Below, one piece after another: positions 18,758 to 27,867 of a DNA stretch of 64,000 nucleotides. Every line of letters begins with the position of its first letter. Position 1 is the stretch's first letter. This DNA is from HdN1 sp964473645. Lineage in GTDB: Bacteria; Pseudomonadota; Gammaproteobacteria; Pseudomonadales; Ketobacteraceae. The stretch lies in NCBI GenBank assembly GCA_964473645.1, contig CAYYPW010000003.1, forward strand, positions 215,720 through 279,719. The letters run 5' to 3'. The translations under genes were made by a program, and so were the position numbers. The notes below the pieces were generated by a model, which was given only the letters and a program-made list of their open reading frames with translations, ran no database searches and was not told the origin of the DNA.

Positions 18758-18893
18758 TGGGCGCCTGCGGGGAGGGAGTGCAGTTGCAGGACCGTCGCCG
18801 GCATGGATGCCGGGGGGCGCCCAGCCGCGTCGAGCGTACAGGGAGGTATTCACAGTGTGTCCTGAAACTGCACTCCCTCCCCGCAGGCGCCCA
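18758..18893. repeat. 136-bp long-arm palindromic element (MITE/REP-like)
   Basis: Arms of 28 bases (18758-18785 and 18866-18893) are exact inverted complements (ends GGGCGCCTGCGG... / ...CCGCAGGCGCCC). An imperfect CAGGAC/GTCCTG extension continues inward. The interior includes GGCATGGATGCCGG and GTACAGGGAGGTATTCAC, wording that I recall from dispersed intergenic repeats of other Gammaproteobacteria. It encodes nothing and probably folds into a cruciform or RNA hairpin. Confidence 0.85.
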
Positions 18894-18935
18894 CACTCCG
18901 ATCGAGTCAATCCCATCACTAATCGAAGGTGAAAG

Positions 18936-19406
18936 ATGGACACCACCCGACTAAGAAATCAGGCCCTATTGGCCCTGGGCCAACGCGAATACTCACGCAA
19001 AGAACTGCAAAAAAAGCTCCTTACAGCAGGTGCCGATGCAGCTGATCTGGTGCCTATTCTCGATGAGATGGAACAGCTCGGTTACCTCAATCATCAGCGT
19101 TACACCGAAGCCCTCATCACCAAGCGAGCCCGCCAAGGCTACGGCCCACGCTGGATACGCCAAGAGCTTCAGCAGGCCGGAATCGAGAGCGAAATTCTCA
19201 CCGCAGCACTTGAAAGCAGCACACATGACTGGGCACAGTTGGCGGGCAAACTTTATCGCAAGAAATACGGTAGCAAGCCCGCCGCCGACTCTAAGGAGAA
19301 GAGCCAGCGAGCGCGATTTCTTTTCTCGAAGGGGTTTTCGGGCGATCATCTCAAAAGCTTCTTGCAAGGCGTCGACGTTCTCGCCGAAGACGCGTGCGAA
19401 GATTGA
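18936..19406 (+). CDS. recX: Regulatory protein RecX
   Basis: A 156-residue helical protein that binds and limits RecA filaments. The RecX pattern is clear: N-terminal ALLALGQREYSRKELQKKLL, middle LDEMEQLGYLNHQRYTEALI, and R-x-G-x-x-(W)-I-R-x-E-L as RARQGYGPRWIRQELQQAGI, then a final three-helix repeat ending RARFLFSKGFSGDHLKSFL. It is followed by alaS, lysC and csrA in the conserved order. Unusually, recA is not upstream; a LexA-like box and a palindromic element are there instead. Confidence 0.93.
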   Translation: MDTTRLRNQALLALGQREYSRKELQKKLLTAGADAADLVPILDEMEQLGYLNHQRYTEALITKRARQGYGPRWIRQELQQAGIESEILTAALESSTHDWAQLAGKLYRKKYGSKPAADSKEKSQRARFLFSKGFSGDHLKSFLQGVDVLAEDACED

Positions 19407-19581
19407 GGTCAAGCCGCCGCATTGAGAACACCACCGCAAAGATTCTTACGCAATGCAGCACGCAACACAGCGAACCTGCAAGCCCTCACCAGTTAGTGTT
19501 AAACTGTCAGTTTTTCTCAACCGACTGTTTTCCTTAACAAGCAATGGTTGCCCCTTTCGAGACTCGACCGTCAGGACCCCT

Positions 19582-22212
19582 ATGAAAACCACTGAGATAC
19601 GCAAAGCCTTTCTCGATTACTTTGCCTCCAAAGGACACGAAATCGTCGCAAGCAGCAGCCTGGTGCCGGGCAATGATCCGACACTGCTGTTCACCAACGC
19701 AGGCATGGTGCAATTCAAAGACGTGTTCCTGGGCAAAGATCTGCGTAGTTATACCCGCGCCGCCACATCGCAACGTTGCGTGCGCGCCGGTGGCAAACAT
19801 AACGATCTCGAAAACGTCGGTTACACCGCGCGTCACCACACTTTTTTTGAAATGCTGGGGAATTTCAGCTTTGGCGATTATTTCAAACAGGACGCCATCA
19901 AATACGCCTGGGAATTTCTGACCTCGGACAAATGGCTCAATCTGCCCAAAGAAAAACTCTGGGTCACGGTTTATGCCAGTGATGACGAAGCTTTCGACAT
20001 TTGGAGCAAAGACGTCGGTGTTCCCAAGGAGCGCGTCATCCGAATCGGCGATAACAAGGGCGCGCCCTACGCCTCCGACAACTTCTGGCAAATGGGCGAT
20101 ACCGGCCCGTGCGGCCCCTGCACCGAGATCTTTTACGATCACGGCGACGACATCTGGGGCGGCCCGCCGGGCAGCCCCGAAGAAGATGGCGATCGCTATA
20201 TCGAGATCTGGAACAACGTCTTCATGCAGTTTGACCGTCAGCCCGATGGCACCCTGGTGCCGCTGCCCAAGCCGTCCGTGGATACGGGCATGGGGCTGGA
20301 GCGCATTGCGGCCGTTATGCAGCACGTACATTCCAACTACGAGATCGACCTGTTTGCGAACCTGCTAAAAGCGGCAGAGCAGGTGACTGGCGCCACCGAT
20401 CCACAAGACAAGTCTTTGCGTGTAGTGGCCGACCACATCCGCTCCTGCTCATTTCTGGTGGCCGATGGCGTGCTGCCTTCAAACGAAGGTCGCGGTTATG
20501 TATTGCGGCGGATCATGCGTCGCGCCATCCGTCACGGCAACAAGTTGGGTGCCAGTGAGCCTTTCTTTCACAAACTGGTCGGGGCGTTGGTGGAACAGAT
20601 GGGCGATGCCTATCCTGAACTGCGCAAACAACAGGCCCGCATCGAAAAAGTTCTGTTGCAGGAGGAGGAGCAATTCGCGCGCACGCTGGATCAAGGTCTG
20701 CGCATTCTCGAGCAGGATCTTGCGCAGCTCAACGGTAACGTTATCCCCGGTGCGGTCGTTTTCAAACTGTATGACACCTTTGGGTTCCCTGCCGATCTTA
20801 CTGCTGACATTGCCCGCGAACGCATGTTGTCCATCGATCATGCGGGGTTCGAGCGTGAAATGGCTGCACAGAAAGAGCGTTCGCAAAAAGGCAGCCAGTT
20901 TGCCGCCAATTACCATGATGCGCTCGACATCGAAAGCCGGACCGAATTCACCGGTTACGACACCCTCAAAGACAGTGCACGAGTGAAAGAACTGTTTGTC
21001 GAAGGCAAACCAGTCACCACTCTCGAAGCGGGCCAGGAAGCCATTATCGTCCTCGACAAAACGCCTTTCTATGCGGAGTCGGGCGGTCAGGCGGGGGATG
21101 TGGGGCTGATCGAAAGCGATACCTCCCGCTTTGAAGTGGCGGACACACTGAAGCAGCGTAATGCCCATTTGCATCGTGGCGTGCTTGCCGCTGGCACCCT
21201 CAAAGTAGGCGACCTAGTAACGGCAGTGGTGAGTGCTGAATTGCGCCAGGCCACTCGCCTGAATCACTCGGCCACTCATTTACTGCACGCAGCCTTGCGC
21301 ACCGTGCTCGGGGATCACGTCAACCAGAAAGGCTCGCTGGTGACGCCCTCACGCCTGCGTTTCGACTTTGCTCATTTTTCTGCCATTACCCGCGACGAAT
21401 TGGCGCAGATAGAGCAATTGGTTAACCAGCAGATTCGCGCCAACACGCCGATCGTCACGGAAGTCATGCCCATCGATCAAGCCAAAGCGAAAGGTGCCAT
21501 GGCTTTATTCGGCGAAAAATACGATGCGGAAGTGCGAGTCTTGAGCATGGGTGAAAGCAATTTCTCGATAGAGCTATGCGGCGGCACGCATGCCAGCCGT
21601 ACCGGCGATATTGGTGTGTTCCGCATTGTGTCTGAAGGGGGTGTTGCAGCCGGTGTGCGCCGCATAGAAGCCGTTACAGGGCGAGAAGCATTAGCGGCTA
21701 TCGACCAAAAAGATCACCAGCTTTCTGCGATCATGGAGGCTGTCAAAGGCAATAGCGAAAACGTTGTTGGCAAAATCAACGGGTTACTGGATCGTGTACG
21801 GCAGCTCGAAAAAGAACTGGAAAGACAAAACGCCAAGTTGGCCAAGCTGGCGGCAGACGATATTCTCAGTCAAGCCTTTGAAATGGCAGGCGCCAAGGTA
21901 TTGGCGGCGCGCATTGAAAACGGTGATGTAAAAACCCTGCGTGAGATGGTGGACAAAATCAAAGATCAGTTGGGCGACAGCATCGTGTTGCTGGCCGCTC
22001 CCGCCGATGGAAAGGTGAATCTTGTCGCAGGGATCAGCAAATCGCTGACGGATCGTGTGAAAGCGGGTGATCTGGTCAATCATGTGGCCAGTCAGGTGGG
22101 TGGCAAGGGCGGTGGACGCCCGGATATGGCGACAGCAAGCGGCACCCAGCCCGAAAACTTGCCACAGGCCATCGCCTCGGTGAAAGAGTGGTTGGCGTCC
22201 CGACTCGCATAG
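19582..22212 (+). CDS. alaS: Alanine--tRNA ligase
   Basis: An 876-residue class II synthetase, normal family length. The aminoacylation core starts MKTTEIRKAFLDYFASKGHE and includes RHHTFFEMLGNFSFGDYFK and TGPCGPCTEIFYDHGDD. The editing domain has HSATHLLHAAL and the zinc-site CGGTHASRTGDIG. The C-Ala domain ends with GGKGGGRPDMA. It charges tRNA-Ala and clears mischarged Ser/Gly. The start at 19582 gives the conserved N-terminus. It lies 175 bases after recX and is followed by a strong terminator. Confidence 0.98.
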   Translation: MKTTEIRKAFLDYFASKGHEIVASSSLVPGNDPTLLFTNAGMVQFKDVFLGKDLRSYTRAATSQRCVRAGGKHNDLENVGYTARHHTFFEMLGNFSFGDYFKQDAIKYAWEFLTSDKWLNLPKEKLWVTVYASDDEAFDIWSKDVGVPKERVIRIGDNKGAPYASDNFWQMGDTGPCGPCTEIFYDHGDDIWGGPPGSPEEDGDRYIEIWNNVFMQFDRQPDGTLVPLPKPSVDTGMGLERIAAVMQHVHSNYEIDLFANLLKAAEQVTGATDPQDKSLRVVADHIRSCSFLVADGVLPSNEGRGYVLRRIMRRAIRHGNKLGASEPFFHKLVGALVEQMGDAYPELRKQQARIEKVLLQEEEQFARTLDQGLRILEQDLAQLNGNVIPGAVVFKLYDTFGFPADLTADIARERMLSIDHAGFEREMAAQKERSQKGSQFAANYHDALDIESRTEFTGYDTLKDSARVKELFVEGKPVTTLEAGQEAIIVLDKTPFYAESGGQAGDVGLIESDTSRFEVADTLKQRNAHLHRGVLAAGTLKVGDLVTAVVSAELRQATRLNHSATHLLHAALRTVLGDHVNQKGSLVTPSRLRFDFAHFSAITRDELAQIEQLVNQQIRANTPIVTEVMPIDQAKAKGAMALFGEKYDAEVRVLSMGESNFSIELCGGTHASRTGDIGVFRIVSEGGVAAGVRRIEAVTGREALAAIDQKDHQLSAIMEAVKGNSENVVGKINGLLDRVRQLEKELERQNAKLAKLAADDILSQAFEMAGAKVLAARIENGDVKTLREMVDKIKDQLGDSIVLLAAPADGKVNLVAGISKSLTDRVKAGDLVNHVASQVGGKGGGRPDMATASGTQPENLPQAIASVKEWLASRLA

Positions 22213-22318
22213 TGCGCTCAGGTTTGAGCAACCAGATGCGCGCAACGAAAAGTGACCACTGAACCACCCTCAGCAATTAAAACTGTAGAAAGCATCACGA
22301 GAAAGTAACAAAAACATG

Positions 22319-22347
22319 AACCGGGGGCGTAAACCCCGGTTTTTTTT
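22319..22347 (+). terminator. Intrinsic terminator after alaS
   Basis: AACCGGGG and CCCCGGTT enclose a seven-base loop and run into a T-tract of eight. Confidence 0.9.
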
Positions 22348-22431
22348 CACCCCGAATTGTTGTTAAATACTCGCCCGTCTTCTTTGTCTACCTGCAAAGA
22401 ATCCGTCTACTCCAAAGGCAGTCCCACACTT

Positions 22432-23661
22432 ATGGCACTGATAGTTCAGAAATACGGCGGCACCTCTGTTGGTAGCCCCGACCGCATTCGCAACGTTGCG
22501 AAGCGTGTAGAAAGATTCCGCGATGAAGGCCACGATATCGTTGTCGTGGTGTCTGCAATGAGCGGTGAAACCAATCGTTTAATCGCACTTGCACATGAAA
22601 TGCATGACAGCCCGCCACCGCGCGAGTTGGATGTGCTGGTGACCACTGGCGAGCAAGTGACCATTGCCCTGTTGAGCATGGCGCTGCAAAAAGACGGCTA
22701 CGATGCCGTCTCTTACACCGGCGGCCAGGTACGGATTCTCACCGACGACTCCTTCGGCAAAGCGCGTATTCAAGCCATTGACGCTGAACGCATCAGAAAT
22801 GATCTGAAGCAGGGCAGAGTTGTGGTTGTCGCCGGTTTCCAGGGCGTTGATGACAACGGCAACATTACGACCTTGGGTCGCGGTGGTTCGGACACTACTG
22901 GTGTTGCACTTGCTGCAGCCCTAAAAGCAGACGAGTGCCAGATCTATACCGACGTCGACGGTGTCTACACCACGGACCCGCGTGTTGTTCCAGAAGCGCG
23001 GCGCCTTGAACGCATTACTTTTGAAGAAATGCTAGAGATGGCCAGCCTGGGTTCCAAAGTGCTGCAAATTCGCTCCGTTGAATTCGCAGGAAAATATAAC
23101 GTTCCGCTGCGCGTGCTTTCCAGTTTTGGTGAAGGCGCGGGCACGCTCATCACTGTAGAAGAAGGCAATAATATGGAACAACCGATAATCTCCGGTATTG
23201 CATTCAACCGGGACGAAGCCAAGCTGACCTTGCGTGGCGTGCCCGATATTCCTGGCGCTGCGTACAAGATTCTTGGCCCGATCGGTGAAGCCAATGTCGA
23301 AGTCGACATGATCGTGCAGAACGTGAGCCTTGATAACACCACGGATTTCACCTTCACCGTGCACCGCAATGAATTCAAGAAAGCGCTAGCCGTGCTCGAA
23401 GAAGTCTCAAAGGCGGTGGGCGCGCGTGAAATCGTCGCTGACGACAAAATCGCCAAGGTTTCATTGGTCGGTGTGGGCATGCGCTCACATGCGGGTGTTG
23501 CCAGCCGGATGTTCAAGATTCTTGCCGCAGAAAACATCAATATCCAGATGATCTCAACCTCTGAAATCAAGATTTCTGTCGTCATCGAGGAGAAATATCT
23601 CGAATTGGCGGTCAGAGCCTTACACACGGGCTTTGAACTCGACAAAGAAGCAGTCAAGTAG
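22432..23661 (+). CDS. lysC: Aspartate kinase
   Basis: A 409-residue monofunctional aspartokinase phosphorylating aspartate, the first step to Lys, Thr, Met and diaminopimelate. The N-terminal MALIVQKYGGTSVGSPDRI contains the KYGGTS substrate motif; VAGFQGVDDNGNITTLGRGGSDTT and YTDVDGVYTTDPR complete the kinase domain. Two C-terminal ACT domains (from about 265) imply Lys and/or Thr feedback inhibition. The ATG at 22432 gives the standard N-terminus. It has its own terminator and precedes csrA, as in Pseudomonas. Confidence 0.97.
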   Translation: MALIVQKYGGTSVGSPDRIRNVAKRVERFRDEGHDIVVVVSAMSGETNRLIALAHEMHDSPPPRELDVLVTTGEQVTIALLSMALQKDGYDAVSYTGGQVRILTDDSFGKARIQAIDAERIRNDLKQGRVVVVAGFQGVDDNGNITTLGRGGSDTTGVALAAALKADECQIYTDVDGVYTTDPRVVPEARRLERITFEEMLEMASLGSKVLQIRSVEFAGKYNVPLRVLSSFGEGAGTLITVEEGNNMEQPIISGIAFNRDEAKLTLRGVPDIPGAAYKILGPIGEANVEVDMIVQNVSLDNTTDFTFTVHRNEFKKALAVLEEVSKAVGAREIVADDKIAKVSLVGVGMRSHAGVASRMFKILAAENINIQMISTSEIKISVVIEEKYLELAVRALHTGFELDKEAVK

Positions 23662-23763
23662 CTTTTGATCTTACGCGAGTGCTGATTTGAATCGAGCCGC
23701 CATTTAAAACGAGTTTCGATCTGGAAATACGCAATTAGGTTGTAGATTGGGTTTTCAACAGCC

Positions 23764-23806
23764 AAGCAAATCAGGTACCCTAGGCGCCTGATTTGCTTTT
23801 GTTTTT
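23764..23806 (+). terminator. Intrinsic terminator after lysC
   Basis: AAGCAAATCAGG and CCTGATTTGCTT form a 12-bp stem with an 11-base loop, followed by TTGTTTTT. Confidence 0.85.
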
Positions 23807-24010
23807 ATTGCAGCCTGTATTTCTCTGCGAACGTGTGGGTCGGTTAATTCTGCGGGTCGGTTCAAGTGATCGGCGCGTGTCAGGGAGTGGCAATCCGATC
23901 AAGTAGTGCAGAATTTTTTTTCTGCAAATTCGACGGATGTGAACAATACTTATCGAGAAGCCCTTCAGGGGTTTTGAAATGTATCCGCTGGGCCTGAAAG
24001 CGCGATTGCC

Positions 24011-24046
24011 AGGACAGTCACAGGAGCAGTTTTTAGGAGAAGGAAA
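24011..24046 (+). promoter_or_regulatory. csrA leader with four AGGA motifs
   Basis: AGGA occurs at 24011, 24022, 24035 and 24041; the last two overlap the Shine-Dalgarno region of csrA. CsrA/RsmA binds GGA-containing leaders, so negative autoregulation is plausible. Confidence 0.5.
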
Positions 24047-24244
24047 ATGCTTATTTTAACGCGTAGAGTCGGTGAAACCCTCATGATTGGGGACGACGTG
24101 ACGGTAACGGTGCTCGGCGTAAAGGGTAACCAGGTCCGCATCGGCGTCAATGCTCCCAAAGAGGTGGCAGTGCACCGCGAGGAAATTTATCAGCGGATTC
24201 AACGCGAGAAAGAAACCTCACGGGATTCCAACGGTAATTCGTAA
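24047..24244 (+). CDS. csrA: Carbon storage regulator CsrA/RsmA
   Basis: A 65-residue homodimeric RNA-binding protein that blocks or stabilises GGA-containing mRNAs. MLILTRRVGETLMIGDDVTV and VKGNQVRIGVNAPKEVAVHR include the conserved strand residues and the RNA-contact segment VAVHREEIYQRI. GGAGAAGGA precedes the ATG. It is followed by a terminator and tRNA genes, the usual gammaproteobacterial order. Confidence 0.98.
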   Translation: MLILTRRVGETLMIGDDVTVTVLGVKGNQVRIGVNAPKEVAVHREEIYQRIQREKETSRDSNGNS

Positions 24245-24264
24245 TCCCTGCTGCGGGTTGAACT

Positions 24265-24295
24265 AAAAAAGCGTGGTGACTCACCGCGCTTTTTT
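24265..24295 (+). terminator. Intrinsic terminator after csrA
   Basis: AAAAAAGCGTGGTGA pairs with TCACCGCGCTTTTTT (one mismatch) around a single central base, ending in six T. Confidence 0.9.
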
Positions 24296-24455
24296 GCTTT
24301 CTGCAGGGGCGTTCTCGCTGCTTTATCCTGAGAGCACGGCGGCGAATGCTCAGTCGCTGAGAGGGTAGCTAAGCTGTTGTAGTAAATTGAATAATTCTTT
24401 TTAAACAGGCTAGGCAAGCAACTTAAAACCAAGTAGAATGCAGCGCTTCGTGAGT

Positions 24456-24550
<95 letters not shown>

Positions 24551-24646
24551 TTCACGAAGATGCTGTAAGTGGCTGAAAAGCCTGGCGAATAGTTGAAATA
24601 AAAAGCTTGACACCAAACTGACATTTCAACATAATTCGCGTCCCAC

Positions 24647-24723
24647 GCGCTTGTAGCTCAGCTGGATAGAGTACCTGGCTACGAACCAGGCGGTCGGAGG
24701 TTCGAATCCTTCCAAGCGCGCCA
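24647..24723 (+). tRNA. tRNA-Arg (anticodon ACG)
   Basis: Acceptor GCGCTTG/CAAGCGC, D-loop AGCTCAGCTGGATAGAGT, anticodon loop CTACGAA (ACG, A34 to inosine by TadA), T-loop TTCGAAT and encoded CCA. The length is 77 bases. It follows csrA and tRNA-Ser as in E. coli and Pseudomonas. Confidence 0.97.
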
Positions 24724-24731
24724 TATACCAG

Positions 24732-24759
24732 AAGGCCTGCAGAAATGCAGGCCTTTTTT
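24732..24759 (+). terminator. Intrinsic terminator after tRNA-Arg
   Basis: AAGGCCTGCA-GAAA-TGCAGGCCTT is a perfect 10-bp stem with a tetraloop, followed by a T-tract. Confidence 0.93.
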
Positions 24760-24920
24760 ATTTCTGTTTGTCGCAAATTAGAGATCCTGCAAATTTCTTG
24801 GAAATTTTCTCTCTGGTGCGTTGCAAAAAGCTTTCTAACAATTCAAGATTGAGGGGTGTGCATTTGTATACGTCGCTCCGACGTTCGCCTGCACATTTTT
24901 ACAATTGATAAGGTAATGCT

Positions 24921-25130
24921 ATGTCGAAGTCTACTGGAACCGTTAAGTGGTTCAATGAAGAAAAAGGTTTTGGTTTCATCACGCAAGATAACGGTGGCCC
25001 CGATGTCTTCGTTCATTTTCGTGCCATCCAGGCTGAAGGTTTTAAAACGTTGAAGGAAGGCCAAGCTGTTGCTTTCAACGTTGAAAAAGGCCAGAAGGGC
25101 CTGCAAGCGGCTAACGTCGTTCTTGCCTAA
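24921..25130 (+). CDS. Cold-shock-domain protein (CspA family)
   Basis: A 69-residue OB-fold RNA chaperone. TGTVKWFNEEKGFGFI is RNP1-like and DVFVHF is RNP2; the C-terminus is LQAANVVLA. This family melts mRNA secondary structure. A leader of at least 160 bases separates it from the preceding terminator, as is common for cold-shock mRNAs. I cannot say whether it is cold-induced. Confidence 0.96.
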   Translation: MSKSTGTVKWFNEEKGFGFITQDNGGPDVFVHFRAIQAEGFKTLKEGQAVAFNVEKGQKGLQAANVVLA

Positions 25131-25144
25131 TTGCTCGCAAGGGC

Positions 25145-25179
25145 AATAAAAAAGGGCGCCTCTGGCGCCCTTTTTTATT
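25145..25179 (+). terminator. Intrinsic terminator after the cold-shock gene
   Basis: AATAAAAAAGGGCGCC-TCT-GGCGCCCTTTTTTATT is a perfect 16-bp stem with A and T flanks, possibly bidirectional. Confidence 0.95.
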
Positions 25180-25391
25180 GCGTGGCTTTCTCGTTTATAG
25201 CGGTAAGGATTTTGGCGAGCCTGCTGTCGTGGCGCTGGTGTTACGCGCCAGTGTTGCCGTAAGGATGTGTTGTAGAGAGGTTTTGTTGTTTGTGGGGGGG
25301 GTGCAGCTAATCGGTGTCTTAGTGGGGCTGTTGTAACGAGGTTTTAGCGGAGTGTTAGTGGTGAGCCGTCTCCGACCCACCCGTGGGTACT

Positions 25392-25802
25392 TTAGCCGCT
25401 GGTTACCAGACGAAAACGCTGCGGATTTTTGCGCAGTTCAGTGGCGCGTTGTGCGCGCATTTCGTCGACGACGTTGCGCAAGGTTTGGGCGACGACGCGA
25501 ATATCTTCACCCAACGCTTCGCCAATAAAATCAGGTGCATGGCCGATCATAAACAGGCATTCGATCAAGCGGGGTTTTACGTCTTCCGTCACCATGCCGA
25601 AATTGAACAGTGCAATCTTACGGCGGCGCTGCTCCTCTGGGCGACCGGCAGCCGGCTCCTGCTTGAGTGCATAGAGATGAACCGGGATTTCATAGAAGTT
25701 CAGTAAATCCGCTACCTCGCGCCCACGGGCCAAATGCAATATGCGCTCGCGCTGTATTTCTTCCAGTTCAATCAACAGATCAGTCAGTTCAAAATCAATC
25801 AT
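25392..25802 (-). CDS. Hypothetical protein
   Basis: A 136-residue soluble, charge-rich, probably helical protein (MIDFELTDLLIELEEIQRER). It has no signal peptide, membrane segment or recognised domain. The ATG at 25802 is the first in frame. It lies on the same strand and downstream of the kinase-like gene, with 173 bases between, so the two may or may not be co-transcribed. Confidence 0.6.
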   Translation of the reverse strand: MIDFELTDLLIELEEIQRERILHLARGREVADLLNFYEIPVHLYALKQEPAAGRPEEQRRRKIALFNFGMVTEDVKPRLIECLFMIGHAPDFIGEALGEDIRVVAQTLRNVVDEMRAQRATELRKNPQRFRLVTSG

Positions 25803-25975
25803 CGATGCCTCCCATATCCACGCTGGTGGTGTCCTTATTATTATCGGGTCGAAACTCTGAGCTTTTCCTGCTTATAAGCGCATGGTCATACCATAGCATA
25901 AACAAATCGTGGAACAGTAGTAGGGGAAATGTTTAACCTCTGAATTGCGAAAAGCCCCCCTACGACGAACGTTGG

Positions 25976-27832
25976 TTACTCGGAACGGCGTGGGGCAGGT
26001 TGCAAAAAGCTTTCATCGTGCACGGATTGCGCTTCAAATCGTGTTGGCGTTTGGCTGGGAGTCGTGTTGCGTTCCTCTTGCCTGCCTAAAATAAACCAGC
26101 CCGCGAGCAGCATATTGATGCTGACCAAAACCACGGCCACAATCAGCAACTTGCGGTTATGGGGGGGAGTGGCTGCTGGTTCGGTAACGTGGTCGATGGT
26201 GTCGATGGTGGTGACATCCATCGCGGCAGGTGGCTCCTGCGTGCTGGGTTGGGGAGGTTGCAAGCCGGGTTCTTGTAATCGTGCCTTGACCTCTTTAAAG
26301 CTGCCAATGCGAATTTCGGCGTCCCGGAAAATCATGCTCTTGACGACTGTCTGCAATGCCTGCGGCAGTTGTTGAAACGCTTCTTGTGGCATCAAGATGC
26401 CCTTGCGCCAGATGGGCAGGTTGCCCGTCAACATCTGGTAGAACATGACGCCGGCGCTGAACACATCGGTTTTTTCGCTACGCGGTTCTTCCTCGATGGC
26501 ATACCAGTTGGGTTCGCCGCTTTCCTGGTAGTGCTGGTCCAGCCCAAAATCAGTGACTTTGATCTGTTGGTCGTTGCTGAACAGTACATTGTGAGGGCGC
26601 AGGTTGCCATGAACGATATGGTGCTGATGAGCAAAGATCAGGGCATCGCAGAGTTGTTCGGCAATGGGAAAGAAAGTGGTCAGCGCCATCGGTTGGGCCA
26701 ATCGGTTTTGCAGGCTGCCCCCTTGCAGATATTCCATGACGACAATGAAGATGCGTTCATTGCGACTCACGCCCAGGATATGAATGATATTGGGGTGACG
26801 GTGCCGTGAGGCCCATTCCGCTTCGTGGTAGCCGGCCCAGCTGCCCACACGCTTTTTCAGCACCATGAGGTTGTGGTCGGTGCGGTTCTCGTACAAAAAC
26901 ACGGAGCCGTAGGGCGTTTCACGGATCACGTCCAATAGACGGAACTTGTCTTTGCTGTCTTTGAAGGTTTCGCGCGCGTCCTCGACTTCGGTGGGGGTTA
27001 GGTGCTGCCCTTGCACCGATTTCAGCAGCATCGAGGTCAACTGCTCAGCAGTGGGGCGCTGAAATGCCTCCTCTGACAGGCAGGCCATGATGATGGTACT
27101 GAGGGCTTCCGGCATTTTGGGGTTGTAGTGGGTGGGCGGCGGGTAGCCAAGCTTGGGCAGCACGCCGGCAAACATCAGATACATCATCACGCCCAGCGAA
27201 TAGATGTCGCTGGCGGCGGTCGCATAGGCGGCACCGTTGTGTTGTTCAGGGGCCATGTAGCTAAGCGTGCCGACAGTCAGACCTGCCTCGCTGCGAGTGA
27301 TATCGGTGTCTTCTGTAATAAGGGCAATACCGAAGTCCACGACGCGGGCGTTTTCTTCTCTGTCGATCAGTACGTTGCCGGGTTTGATGTCGCGGTGAAC
27401 GATATTGTTTTTGTGCGCGTATGCTAACGCCTTTGCCACCTGGATCGCGGCACGAAGCTTTTGTGCCGTGGTGAAGTCGCTACGTTTGTTGGCATGACTG
27501 AGGGTTTCGCCTTCGATGTAATCCATGACGAAATAAGGCATGCCATCTTCTGTGATGCCTTTGTCGATGACGCGGATGATGTTGGGGTGATCGAGGCGGG
27601 CAACGATTTGCGCTTCCCGATCGAACATCTGCCGAGCTTGCGGCGTATCGAGCAAGCCGGTTTTCAGCACCTTGATGGCAACGGGGCGATCGAGCGAGGT
27701 TTGCGTCGCGCGATAAAGCACTGCCATGCCGCCCTCGGCAATCACTTCGAAGTGTGAAAATCCTTTCAGTTGCATGCTGTACTGGCCTGCTGACGCCTGC
27801 TGAGAATGTGGTTTTTCGTTAAGAGTAGCCAC
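25976..27832 (-). CDS. Membrane Ser/Thr protein kinase with tandem pseudokinase domain
   Basis: A 618-residue Hanks-type protein. Domain 1 (about 25-280) is a full kinase: Gly loop EGGMAVLY, VAIK with Lys 54, HRDIKPGN, DFG and YMAPEQ. Domain 2 (about 295-530) has the same fold, with VLKK and TDFG, but HRD is HGN (HGNLRPHN), so the catalytic Asp is lost, and the APE motif reads AIEEE. A single membrane helix (LLIVAVVLVSINMLLAGWFI, about 572-591) near the C-terminus leaves the kinases cytosolic. The start is a GTG at 27832; an ATG 19 codons later is possible. Targets are unknown. Confidence 0.88.
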   Translation of the reverse strand: MATLNEKPHSQQASAGQYSMQLKGFSHFEVIAEGGMAVLYRATQTSLDRPVAIKVLKTGLLDTPQARQMFDREAQIVARLDHPNIIRVIDKGITEDGMPYFVMDYIEGETLSHANKRSDFTTAQKLRAAIQVAKALAYAHKNNIVHRDIKPGNVLIDREENARVVDFGIALITEDTDITRSEAGLTVGTLSYMAPEQHNGAAYATAASDIYSLGVMMYLMFAGVLPKLGYPPPTHYNPKMPEALSTIIMACLSEEAFQRPTAEQLTSMLLKSVQGQHLTPTEVEDARETFKDSKDKFRLLDVIRETPYGSVFLYENRTDHNLMVLKKRVGSWAGYHEAEWASRHRHPNIIHILGVSRNERIFIVVMEYLQGGSLQNRLAQPMALTTFFPIAEQLCDALIFAHQHHIVHGNLRPHNVLFSNDQQIKVTDFGLDQHYQESGEPNWYAIEEEPRSEKTDVFSAGVMFYQMLTGNLPIWRKGILMPQEAFQQLPQALQTVVKSMIFRDAEIRIGSFKEVKARLQEPGLQPPQPSTQEPPAAMDVTTIDTIDHVTEPAATPPHNRKLLIVAVVLVSINMLLAGWFILGRQEERNTTPSQTPTRFEAQSVHDESFLQPAPRRSE

Positions 27833-27867
27833 ATTTCAGCGGAGCGGCAGGCGCAATACACTGATAT

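Larger units (their letters stand above)
18570..18935. other. Intergenic region before recX: SOS-like promoter plus palindromic element
   Basis: This 366-bp region has no gene. It holds a LexA-like box at 18723 and a 136-bp long-arm palindromic element at 18758-18893. In many Gammaproteobacteria recA lies immediately before recX; it is absent here. Confidence 0.7.
23662..24046. other. lysC-csrA intergenic region
   Basis: This 385-bp region has no gene. It contains the lysC terminator (23764-23806), a small hairpin TGCAGAA-N6-TTCTGCA at 23907-23926 and the csrA leader with four AGGA motifs. A csrA promoter is expected here but was not pinned down. Confidence 0.7.

Noticed and set aside
25195..25380. 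Thr/Pro-rich small open frame on the minus strand
   Set aside because: Low-complexity translation of a G/T-rich intergenic segment, with no ribosome site or recognisable motif.
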